From JBJTUH01 sp044346175 (GTDB lineage Bacteria > Cyanobacteriota > Vampirovibrionia > Vampirovibrionales > JAJTHC01), in the NCBI GenBank assembly GCA_044346175.1, contig JBIIZQ010000036.1, positions 1 to 7,183 on the forward strand: DNA of 7,183 bases, in the 5' to 3' direction. A program made the position numbers and the translations under genes. How positions within the stretch are numbered: position 1 is the first letter of the stretch; every line of letters begins with the position of its first letter. The notes beneath the pieces are model-generated. The model made no database searches. It was given only the letters and a program-made list of their open reading frames with translations, and was not told the origin of the DNA. Below, in pieces: positions 1-5,614 of the stretch.

Positions 1-428
1 GGTGCAATGCTGGTGGTATTGGTGTTTGTATTGGTGACAGCATTGGAGAATGAATTGGAGGATGAGTAGTTGTTAGATACGTTGGTGGGTGAATAGTTGT
101 AATGTTGGTAGTTGTAGCTAGGTGAGTAGTTGTAGTAGCTATAGCTAGGGTTATAGCTGTAGTTGATGGGTTGAGGTTGAATATTAGTGTAGGAGTAGGC
201 GGAAGCGTTAGCGGAGGCATAGGCATTAGCCCAAGCGTTGGACATGGAGGATGAAAGGTCGTTAAAGCCATAGCTTTGAGGTTGGCACCAATTGCTAAAG
301 CAGTTGTTGTAGGAGGGTGATTGCCAGCTACTGTAAGAGGGGGAGCTATAGGTGTTAGCGTATGCGTTGGCATTGGCGTAAGCACTGGTGTTAAAATTTT
401 GCCAAGGGTTAAAGCTCATGCTGTACAT
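1..428 (-). CDS. Partial ORF: Asn/Ser/Tyr/Ala-rich low-complexity protein, function unknown
   Basis: I do not recognise this gene. On the - strand a frame stays open for 142 codons from ATG at 428 to the left edge, where it is cut; the in-frame stop upstream is at 473-471. Of the 142 visible residues, 27 are Asn, 32 Ser, 21 Tyr and 14 Ala, about two thirds of the total. There is no Lys, Arg or Glu and only one Asp. The first 80 residues contain Ala/Asn runs such as AYANANAYAN and ANAYASANASAYSY plus four Trp and two Cys (C43, C48). Residues 88-115 repeat a Tyr-Ser/Asn-Pro pattern (YNPSY, YSPSYNY, YNYSP), and an Asn-Thr alternation follows near 132-139. No signal peptide or membrane segment is visible. 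ATG 419 (codon 4) is an alternative start. AAGAAAGAG lies 12 nt before ATG 428, a poor ribosome site. The codons mostly end in C or T (AAC, TAC, AGC), which gives the + strand its G/T bias. A prion-like, surface or structural protein is possible, but this is inference. Confidence 0.55.
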   Translation of the reverse strand, partial: MYSMSFNPWQNFNTSAYANANAYANTYSSPSYSSWQSPSYNNCFSNWCQPQSYGFNDLSSSMSNAWANAYASANASAYSYTNIQPQPINYSYNPSYSYYNYSPSYNYQHYNYSPTNVSNNYSSSNSFSNAVTNTNTNTTSIA

Positions 429-540
429 GTTTATGGGGTTCTCTTTCTTGTTCAGATAATTTTGTTGTTGTTAGTGTGTGTGTACATTTTGGTGTTGAAT
501 GTGTGCTTTGAAAGCGTATCTTTGGACATACTCTAAGGAG

Positions 541-750
541 TTGAGTTTGTTTTAGGTTCTCTTTAGGATGCTTCAGATGTAGTAATAAAGTGTGGGTTGG
601 GTTAAAAATTGCGTCGGTGTATTTTTTTGGTGTGTTAGGTTGATAGTAGGGATGTTTGTTTTGTGATTGGCAGGGTAGGGTGTAGATAGGTTTGTGTGAG
701 GGGGGTGATTGGGAAGCGTTTTTAGGTGGTGAGTGGTGTTTGGGTTAGGT
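541..750 (-). terminator. C-rich/G-poor stretch downstream of mqnC, possible Rho-dependent termination zone
   Basis: In - strand RNA this 210-base stretch would be about 38% C and 4% G by my count, the C>G bubble typical of Rho-loading sites. It starts about 310 bases past the mqnC stop and precedes the next - strand gene. No intrinsic terminator (GC-rich stem plus U-run) is visible after mqnC. Rho is absent from typical cyanobacteria, so the call depends on the host. The skew could have another cause. Confidence 0.25.
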
Positions 751-757
751 GTGCGGT

Positions 758-785
758 ACCCACACGACCTCTTGGGCGTGTGGGT
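758..785. other. Perfect 9-bp stem hairpin
   Basis: ACCCACACG (758-766) pairs exactly with CGTGTGGGT (777-785) around a 10-nt loop. The loop can add two C-G pairs (768-776 and 769-775) if A767 bulges. No T-run follows on either strand, so it is not a standard intrinsic terminator. It interrupts otherwise C-free DNA, so the left arm stands out. It may be an RNA structure, a protein-binding site or chance. Confidence 0.5.
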
Positions 786-839
786 TGTGGTGTTGGGAGA
801 CGGCAAAATCAAGGTATCCTATGTCCCGCACTATTTTTT

Positions 840-912
840 TTGGTATTGAGTTCTTGGTATTGAGTACTAAGTAGTTAGTACTTAGTAGTTGGCATTAGTC
901 TTGGTATTGGTA
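840..912 (+). repeat. Short tandem and dispersed repeats of a TTGGTATTGAGT-like unit
   Basis: TTGGTATTGAGTTC (840-853) is followed directly by TTGGTATTGAGTAC (854-867), a 14-bp tandem pair differing at one base. Degenerate copies follow at 889-900 (TTGGCATTAGTC) and 901-912 (TTGGTATTGGTA). Between the pairs lies the inverted repeat at 863-882. The unit is too short and degenerate for a CRISPR and has no coding frame. Its role is unknown; replication slippage is the simplest origin. Confidence 0.6.
863..882. repeat. 8-bp inverted repeat AGTACTAA-GTAG-TTAGTACT
   Basis: AGTACTAA (863-870) and TTAGTACT (875-882) are perfect reverse complements separated by 4 nt. A second register pairs TACTAAGTA (865-873) with TACTTAGTA (879-887), so the segment is made of interleaved TACTAAGTA-type words. 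It is AT-rich, lies between repeat copies and has no T-run after it. It may be an operator or a slippage product. Confidence 0.5.
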
Positions 913-1057
913 TATTCGGCACCCATTCACCTCTCCTCCTTTACATACATATCATCTGGCATACCCTCTGGATTTCGACCTTGTATGTGAAGGAATAAAA
1001 AAGCTCTAGTAGACCGCATTGACCTTGGGTAGCTACGTTGGGATGAACGATATGCGA

Positions 1058-2239
1058 TTATAAAACTGGCGGGTATTCTTTAAGGATGCGATACTGCGTG
1101 TCTCTTTGTGCGGCACTATGTCCTGTTTCGTGGATGAGTTTGACGAAGGCTTCAATGCTTTGATTGGTATGTTTGACTCCAGCTTCAGTGACGACGTTTT
1201 CTTCAAGGACGAGTCCTCCCATATCGTCAGCGCCAAAGAAGAGACCTGTTTGTCCGAGTTTGGCACCAGGTGTAAGCCAAGAGGATTGAATATGGGGTAT
1301 ATTGTCGAGTACGAGTCGAGAAATGGCTAGTACTCGTAGGTAGTCTGTTGCGGTGCCTTGCCAAGTTTTGGGTATATTTTGCAGTTTGGTATGTGGGGCT
1401 TGAAAGAGCCATGGGATGAAGGCTGTGAAGCCGTTGGTGTGGTCTTGGAGGGTGCGTATTTTGATGAGGTGGTCAATGATATGCCAATCTTCTTCGAGGT
1501 GTCCGAACATCATGGTTGCTGAGGTTTTTAGGTTGAGGCTATGTGCTTCTTCCATGACATAGAGCCAATCGTCACCAGAGACTTTTTTGGGGCTAATTTT
1601 TTTGCGGATGTCGTCATGGAGTATTTCAGCACCTGCTCCAGGTATGGAGGAGAGTCCTGCTTGAATGAGTTGTTGTAGTACCCATTTGACGGGTTTTTGT
1701 GTGATATGAGCCATCCAAGAGATTTCACTTGTTGAGAAACAGTGCAGCGTCAGGGAGGGGAAATCTTTTTTAAGTTTTTGTAAGAGGTTGGTGTAGTAGT
1801 CGAAGGGGAGGTGTGGGTTTACCCCGCCTTGCATGAGAAACTGTGTACCGCCAGCGTCAAGGAGTGCTTGTGCTTTTTGTGCAAGTTGTTCATAGGGTAG
1901 TACATAGGCATCGGTGTCTTCGGCGTGTCGGTAGAAGGCACAGAACATGCAGTCGACGTTACATATATTGGTGTAATTCACGTTTCGGTCTATGACGAAG
2001 GTGATGGGTTGTTGGGTACCTAGTATGGCGTGTTTTTTCTTTTGTGCAAGACTACCGAGCTGGAGTAGAGGTGCGTGTCTGTATAAAGCGAGTGCTTCTT
2101 CGTAGGAGAGCCGTTGTTGTGTGCCAATCGTGGCTAGTGTTTTTTCGTGATAAATAGTTTCAGTTGTGGCGTGAGATAGGTTACTTAGTTTAGGGTAGGC
2201 AATGGATGATTGGGTGAGCGTTGTTTGTTGTGATGTCAT
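1058..2239 (-). CDS. mqnC: Cyclic dehypoxanthinyl futalosine synthase (MqnC), radical SAM
   Basis: This cytoplasmic radical SAM enzyme acts in the futalosine route to menaquinone, converting dehypoxanthinyl futalosine to its cyclic form. The 393-residue product is full length for the family, with perhaps 15-25 extra residues at the N-terminus. The radical SAM motif C93-x3-C97-x2-C100 sits in NYTNICNVDCMFCAFYR, followed by the glycine-rich MQGGVNP block (136-142) that contacts SAM in this fold. The tail has GADDMGG (336-342) and EENVV (346-350), which I associate with MqnC rather than its radical SAM relative MqnE. The start at ATG 2239 is the only upstream Met, but no Shine-Dalgarno sequence precedes it. 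It is transcribed away from the SUF operon across a 380-bp divergent spacer. No other mqn gene is in the window, so it is separated from the rest of its pathway. The [4Fe-4S] cluster it needs would be made by a system such as the neighbouring SUF genes. Confidence 0.93.
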   Translation of the reverse strand: MTSQQTTLTQSSIAYPKLSNLSHATTETIYHEKTLATIGTQQRLSYEEALALYRHAPLLQLGSLAQKKKHAILGTQQPITFVIDRNVNYTNICNVDCMFCAFYRHAEDTDAYVLPYEQLAQKAQALLDAGGTQFLMQGGVNPHLPFDYYTNLLQKLKKDFPSLTLHCFSTSEISWMAHITQKPVKWVLQQLIQAGLSSIPGAGAEILHDDIRKKISPKKVSGDDWLYVMEEAHSLNLKTSATMMFGHLEEDWHIIDHLIKIRTLQDHTNGFTAFIPWLFQAPHTKLQNIPKTWQGTATDYLRVLAISRLVLDNIPHIQSSWLTPGAKLGQTGLFFGADDMGGLVLEENVVTEAGVKHTNQSIEAFVKLIHETGHSAAQRDTQYRILKEYPPVL

Positions 2240-2356
2240 GGTTTTGGTGTGTCATCTGGACGGTTATTGATAAGGTTTGAGGAGGGCTTTATTTTAAGGG
2301 TAGCACTTTAAGGTGTTTTTGCTAGATTCTTTTTTGCGTCTTAACATGTTTCATAT

Positions 2357-2384
2357 AAAATATGTGGTTGAGGATAACTTTTAA
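2357..2384 (-). promoter_or_regulatory. Possible promoter for mqnC
   Basis: On the - strand TTAAAA (2384-2379) and TATTTT (2362-2357) are separated by 16 bp, each matching the sigma-70 consensus at 4 of 6 positions. The implied start near 2350 would give a leader of about 110 nt before ATG 2239. The region is AT-rich, so chance matches are common. Confidence 0.22.
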
Positions 2385-2423
2385 TTCTAAGGCGTTTGCT
2401 TAAGTATGGGCGAGTTTATAAAA

Positions 2424-2433
2424 CAAGTACTTG
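2424..2433. promoter_or_regulatory. Perfect 10-bp palindrome CAAGTACTTG
   Basis: A self-complementary 10-mer in the divergent spacer, 9 bp left of the larger inverted repeat at 2443-2466. Position and symmetry suit a dimer-binding site, but no binding protein can be assigned from sequence alone. Confidence 0.3.
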
Positions 2434-2442
2434 ATTTTTTGA

Positions 2443-2466
2443 AACATTAACGCTAACGTTAATGTT
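2443..2466. promoter_or_regulatory. Perfect 10-bp inverted repeat, candidate operator
   Basis: AACATTAACG (2443-2452) and CGTTAATGTT (2457-2466) are exact reverse complements around CTAA. The dyad is 24 bp, close to the operator length bound by MerR-type dimers, and lies 153 bp before the regulator's ATG. A TTGAAA word (2439-2444) abuts its left arm as a -35 might. However, no good -10 follows at the 19-20 bp spacing expected of MerR-controlled promoters. It could also fold as a hairpin in RNA. As the strongest symmetric element in the divergent region it is the best operator candidate; the bound factor is inferred. Confidence 0.42.
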
Positions 2467-2619
2467 AGACTAGTCGATAACATCTTTACTGGTATCAAAC
2501 TAGCGTGTTAAGTGTGCGTGAAGTGTTGAGCTTTAATATCTTTGAATTTTTTAAGATGTTTGTGACTCGATGGTGCTTTTTGTTTCGCTTATAAACCAAA
2601 TAATGTTTCGGGTTGGTCA

Positions 2620-3147
2620 ATGACACTTTCTTCTTCGCCTTCAGACAATGTTTCTCATGTTTCAACTTTGCCAAGTTGTATTGATTATGCACCTCAGGAA
2701 AAAAAGCTAACCATTGGTGAGGTTGTGAGTCGTTCTGGTATGACGGCTCGTGCTATTCGCTACTATGAGGAGTTAGATTTAATTTCTCCCGTATGTCGTA
2801 GTGAAGGTGGGTATCGTTTGTATGGTGAGCAGACTTTAAAACGCTTGATGGCGATTGCTGCTTTGCAGGAGTTGGGTTTTACGCTTGAGTCTATTCGTCA
2901 GACCTTAGGTTCGGCTTGTGAAGCTATGACATCGCAGGACAAAACAGAGCGTATTGAGCGTAGCCGGACGGTACTAGCTTCTCAACTCCATGCTGTTAAT
3001 CAGCGGGTGCGTGCGTTGTTGTTGTTGCAACAGGATTTGGAATCTCGTTTGAAGGGGATTTCTGACCATTGTGAACCTTGTGTGGAGAGTCGTGTGACGC
3101 AAGATTGCGACCCTTCTTGTGCCTATCGTGGCATTCACATTGATTAG
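2620..3147 (+). CDS. MerR-family transcriptional regulator with Cys-rich C-terminus, heading the SUF operon
   Basis: A 175-residue DNA-binding regulator. The winged-helix MerR domain begins at residue 31 (TIGEVVSRSGMTARAIRYYEEL), continues through the wing (GGYRLY, 64-68 region) and second helix pair (LKRLMAIAALQELGFTLESI), and is followed by a long dimerisation helix at about 105-147. The tail has C151-x2-C154-x8-C163-x3-C167, and C100 lies at the start of the dimerisation helix. C100 plus the C154-x8-C163 spacing resembles the metal-binding cysteines of ZntR-type sensors, while four tail cysteines could instead hold an Fe-S cluster as in SoxR, although SoxR spacing is different (C-x2-C-x-C-x5-C). 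The first 30 residues are an extension absent from most MerR proteins; ATG 2620 is the only in-frame ATG before the domain, a TTG at codon 17 is an alternative, and no clear ribosome site is seen. sufB begins 71 bp downstream with no good promoter between, so co-transcription and control of suf are likely. The effector is unknown. Confidence 0.88.
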   Translation: MTLSSSPSDNVSHVSTLPSCIDYAPQEKKLTIGEVVSRSGMTARAIRYYEELDLISPVCRSEGGYRLYGEQTLKRLMAIAALQELGFTLESIRQTLGSACEAMTSQDKTERIERSRTVLASQLHAVNQRVRALLLLQQDLESRLKGISDHCEPCVESRVTQDCDPSCAYRGIHID

Positions 3148-3218
3148 TGTTCTTTAGGGCTGGTGTCTTTATGTGCGGATTTTGCTTTTAGCTTTTTGAT
3201 ATTGATGACTGTAATACC

Positions 3219-4664
3219 ATGATGATGACGAACACGCTTGAATCGCTTACTTCTCAAGAATACCAATATGGGTTCACCACGGATGTTGACACGGAAGTGA
3301 TTCCCAAAGGTTTGAATGAGGATGTTATTCGTTTGATTTCTTCCAAGAAGGGTGAGCCAGAATGGATGTTGTCATTTCGTTTAGATGCTTTTGCAAAATG
3401 GCTGACGATGACAGAACCCGATTGGGCGCATGTGTCGTATCCTAAAATTGATTACCAAGCTATTACTTACTATGCGGCACCTAAGAGTGTTGAAAAAAAG
3501 CAAAGTTTAGATGAAGTTGACCCAGAACTACTTGCAACGTTTGACAAGTTGGGGATTCCTCTTTTTGAGCAGAAGATGCTTGCAGGGGTCGCTGTGGATG
3601 CTGTTTTTGATAGCGTTTCGGTAGCGACAACGTTTAAGAAGGATTTAGCAAAGCACGGGGTTATTTTTTGCTCCATTTCTGAAGCGATGCACGAGCATCC
3701 TGAGCTTCTGAAGAAGTATCTGGGGTCTGTGGTGCCTGTGACAGATAATTATTTTTCAGCTTTAAATGCGGCAGTGTTTACAGACGGCTCTTTTGTTTAT
3801 ATTCCAGAGGGTGTGACTTGCCCCATGGATTTATCAACCTATTTTAGAATTAACACGCAAGATTCTGGACAGTTTGAGCGGACTTTAATTATTGCAGATA
3901 AGGGTTCTAAGGTAAGTTACTTGGAAGGTTGTACGGCACCTAAGTTTGATACCAATCAGCTGCACGCTGCTGTGGTTGAGCTGGTTGCTCTTGAAGATGC
4001 AGATATTAAGTACTCTACCGTACAGAACTGGTTTGCGGGCGACCCCAAAACGGGTAAAGGTGGTATTTATAATTTTGTAACAAAGCGGGGCAAATGTCTT
4101 GGTGACAGGTCTCGTATTTCTTGGACTCAGGTTGAAACAGGGTCTGCGATTACTTGGAAATACCCAAGCTGTGTTCTTATTGGAGATGATAGTGTGGGTG
4201 AGTTTTACTCGGTGGCTTTAACCAACCATTTGCAACAAGCTGATACGGGTACCAAGATGATTCATATTGGTAAGAACACTCGTTCTCGTGTGGTTTCCAA
4301 AGGGATTTCTGCTGGTAAATCAGTGAATAGCTATCGGGGTTCTGTGGTGATGAAGCCTTCTGCAACGAATGCCCGTAACTACACCCAGTGTGATTCCATG
4401 TTGATTGGTACACAGTGTTCAGCGAATACTTATCCGTACGTACACGTTGAAAACCCTTCGGCACAGCTGGAACATGAAGCTTCTACCTCTCGTGTATCAG
4501 AAGAGCAGCTGTTTTACTTCCAGCAACGTGGTGTGACCACCGAAGAAGCCGTGACTACCATTATCAATGGTTTTTGTAAAGATGTGTTTAATGAGTTGCC
4601 CGCTGAGTTTGCAGTGGAAGCGACTCGTTTGCTTGGCTTAAAGCTTGAGAATACCGTAGGCTAA
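3219..4664 (+). CDS. sufB: Fe-S cluster assembly scaffold protein SufB
   Basis: SufB is the core scaffold of the cytoplasmic SufBCD complex, on which the nascent cluster forms. The 481-residue product is full length for the family (E. coli SufB has 495). Conserved blocks are visible in order: KGLNEDVIRLIS near 30, PEGVTCPMDLSTYFRIN near 196-212, YLEGCTAP with C238, the VQNW block (268-271), GGIYNFVTKRG, and the C-terminal run IGTQC (396-400), LEHEA and EEQLFYFQQRG. By position C238 and C400 correspond to E. coli C254 and C405, residues implicated in sulfur transfer and cluster formation, and Q269/W271 to Q285/W287 of the sulfur tunnel. The functional residues I can place are therefore all present. 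The start is unusual: three consecutive ATG codons at 3219, 3222 and 3225, without a Shine-Dalgarno sequence. Sequence style is closest to cyanobacterial/chlamydial SufB by my recollection. Confidence 0.97.
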   Translation: MMMTNTLESLTSQEYQYGFTTDVDTEVIPKGLNEDVIRLISSKKGEPEWMLSFRLDAFAKWLTMTEPDWAHVSYPKIDYQAITYYAAPKSVEKKQSLDEVDPELLATFDKLGIPLFEQKMLAGVAVDAVFDSVSVATTFKKDLAKHGVIFCSISEAMHEHPELLKKYLGSVVPVTDNYFSALNAAVFTDGSFVYIPEGVTCPMDLSTYFRINTQDSGQFERTLIIADKGSKVSYLEGCTAPKFDTNQLHAAVVELVALEDADIKYSTVQNWFAGDPKTGKGGIYNFVTKRGKCLGDRSRISWTQVETGSAITWKYPSCVLIGDDSVGEFYSVALTNHLQQADTGTKMIHIGKNTRSRVVSKGISAGKSVNSYRGSVVMKPSATNARNYTQCDSMLIGTQCSANTYPYVHVENPSAQLEHEASTSRVSEEQLFYFQQRGVTTEEAVTTIINGFCKDVFNELPAEFAVEATRLLGLKLENTVG

Positions 4665-4683
4665 GGCACGGTTTAAAGCCTTA
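4662..4683 (+). other. Small inverted repeat over the sufB stop codon
   Basis: TAAGGC (4662-4667), which includes the sufB stop, pairs with GCCTTA (4678-4683) across a 10-nt loop. The 6-bp stem is weak and lacks a following U-run, so it is not a convincing terminator. It might stabilise an mRNA end or cause partial attenuation between sufB and sufC. Confidence 0.25.
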
Positions 4684-4721
4684 CTTCATCTTAACTTTTA
4701 ATGATTGCTCGTTCAGATTTT

Positions 4722-4750
4722 TTGCGTGATGTCCTTTTTTAACCTAATAC
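4722..4750 (+). promoter_or_regulatory. Weak possible internal promoter before sufC
   Basis: TTGCGT (4722-4727) and TAATAC (4745-4750) are 17 bp apart in the 111-bp sufB-sufC gap, the longest gap inside the operon. Each matches the sigma-70 consensus at only about half its positions. The long gap makes an internal start conceivable but the evidence is poor. Confidence 0.18.
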
Positions 4751-4775
4751 TTACCAACAGACACCCTAAACCCCT

Positions 4776-5588
4776 ATGAGTACCTCTGCTACTTCTTCCC
4801 CCATCTTGCTTCACGTTGAAAATCTTCATGCCCGTGTGGTTGAAACTGGTATGGAGATTTTAAAAGGTATTACTTTAACCATTCGTGCGGGTGAGATTCA
4901 TGCCATTATGGGTCCTAATGGTTCAGGGAAAAGCACGCTTGCAAAAGTGATTGCAGGTGACCCAAACTATGAAATTACCTCGGGACGTGTGCTTTTGAAT
5001 GGCAAAGACCTCATAGAGCTTGACCCCACGGAACGCGCTCAAGCTGGTTTTTTCCTTTCGTTTCAGCATCCTGTAGAAGTTCCTGGTGTGACAAATGCAA
5101 GCTTTTTAAGACTTATTGCTAACACACAGCGTAAAGCCCAAGGCTTGGAAGAGATGGACCCTCTTGAGTTTGATGAATGGATTCAAGAGAAACTTCAGCT
5201 CATTGAAATGCGTCCTGATTACCTCAAGCGTGCCGTGAATGATGGTTTTTCGGGTGGCGAAAAGAAACGTAACGAAATTTTACAAATGGCGGTATTGAAC
5301 CCTCAAGTCGCTTTTTTGGATGAGATTGATTCAGGGTTGGATATTGATGCCCTTCGTATCGTTGCGAAAGGTGTGAACCAATTGGTGAGTCCTACCAATG
5401 CGATGGTACTTGTCACACATTATCAACGTCTATTAAATTACATTCAGCCAGATGTTGTGCATGTGCTTGCACATGGTCATCTTTTACGTTCAGGTGGTAA
5501 AGAACTCGCTTTAGAGCTTGAAACAAAGGGGTATGATTGGCTTCTTGAAGCTTCTGGGGTACAGCCCTTGATGGCATCACAAGCTTAG
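4776..5588 (+). CDS. sufC: SUF complex ATPase SufC
   Basis: SufC is the cytosolic ABC-type ATPase of the SufBCD scaffold; ATP-driven dimerisation of SufC reshapes SufB-SufD during cluster assembly. It has no membrane partner. The 270-residue product carries every nucleotide-binding motif: Walker A GPNGSGKST (46-54), Q-loop Q97 in LSFQHPVEVPG, signature FSGGEKKR (158-165), Walker B AFLDE (179-183), D-loop SGLD (186-189) and switch His H215 in VTHYQRLL. FSGGEKKRNEILQMA and LDEIDSGLDIDAL are characteristic of SufC among ABC proteins. It is about 20 residues longer than E. coli SufC, split between a Ser/Thr-rich N-terminus and a short C-terminal tail. ATG 4776 puts the core strand (LLHVENLHA) at residue 11; no ribosome site is visible before it. 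sufD starts 26 bp downstream. Confidence 0.98.
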   Translation: MSTSATSSPILLHVENLHARVVETGMEILKGITLTIRAGEIHAIMGPNGSGKSTLAKVIAGDPNYEITSGRVLLNGKDLIELDPTERAQAGFFLSFQHPVEVPGVTNASFLRLIANTQRKAQGLEEMDPLEFDEWIQEKLQLIEMRPDYLKRAVNDGFSGGEKKRNEILQMAVLNPQVAFLDEIDSGLDIDALRIVAKGVNQLVSPTNAMVLVTHYQRLLNYIQPDVVHVLAHGHLLRSGGKELALELETKGYDWLLEASGVQPLMASQA

Positions 5589-5595
5589 TTCCTAG

Positions 5596-5601
5596 AAGGA
5601 G
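5596..5601 (+). promoter_or_regulatory. Shine-Dalgarno sequence of sufD
   Basis: AAGGAG lies 13 nt before ATG 5615, slightly far but the only strong ribosome site in the window. It supports ATG 5615 as the sufD start and contrasts with the other genes, which lack such a site. Confidence 0.65.
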
Positions 5602-5614
5602 AGTACTTTACGTT

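Larger units (their letters stand above)
429..1057. other. Gene-free, strand-asymmetric spacer between mqnC and the low-complexity ORF
   Basis: About 630 bases with no convincing gene. The + strand is very C-poor: in 541-750 I count 8 C against 80 G in 210 bases. It holds G-tracts at 673-713, a hairpin at 758-785, a T8 run at 834-841, short tandem repeats at 840-912 and an 8-bp inverted repeat at 863-882. Composition becomes more balanced from about 900 to 1057. No tRNA or rRNA was recognised. The promoter of the left-edge ORF should lie here, but I found no convincing -35/-10 pair. Read as - strand RNA downstream of mqnC, the stretch is C-rich and G-poor. Confidence 0.7.
2240..2619. other. 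Divergent regulatory region between mqnC and the merR-suf operon
   Basis: 380 bases of AT-rich DNA without a credible gene. It must hold promoters for both directions. Palindromic elements cluster in its middle: AACATGTT (2343-2350), CATAT-AAA-ATATG (2352-2364), CAAGTACTTG (2424-2433), the perfect 10-bp inverted repeat at 2443-2466 and GACTAGTC (2468-2475). On the + strand TATAAA (2590-2595) is the best -10-like word near the regulator gene, but no matching -35 is seen. No riboswitch or tRNA was recognised. Confidence 0.7.

Noticed and set aside
321..536. 71-codon + strand ORF with hydrophobic stretches
   Set aside because: It overlaps the start of the - strand low-complexity gene, and its Val/Gly/Leu-rich sequence is what GTT/GTA/GGT repeats give in any + frame. 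It looks like a shadow.
573..812. 79-codon - strand ORF rich in Thr, Pro, His and Asn
   Set aside because: It starts at TTG, and its composition follows directly from the C/A-rich strand bias. It shows no domain or repeat pattern. A real small protein is not excluded but cannot be supported.
840..912. CRISPR array
   Set aside because: Repeat units are 12-14 bp, degenerate and mostly without spacers of regular length.
998..1003. Intrinsic terminator after mqnC (six T on the - strand, read as A on +)
   Set aside because: No stable GC-rich stem precedes the T-run, only short 4-bp pairings.
945..1015. Possible tRNA on the - strand (a T-loop-like GGTCGAAATCC)
   Set aside because: The T-loop lacks the standard TTC arrangement and no matching acceptor or anticodon stem was found.
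4701..4742. 13-codon ORF (MIARSDFLRDVLF) in the sufB-sufC gap
   Set aside because: It has no ribosome site and is of a length expected by chance; there is no evidence for a leader peptide.
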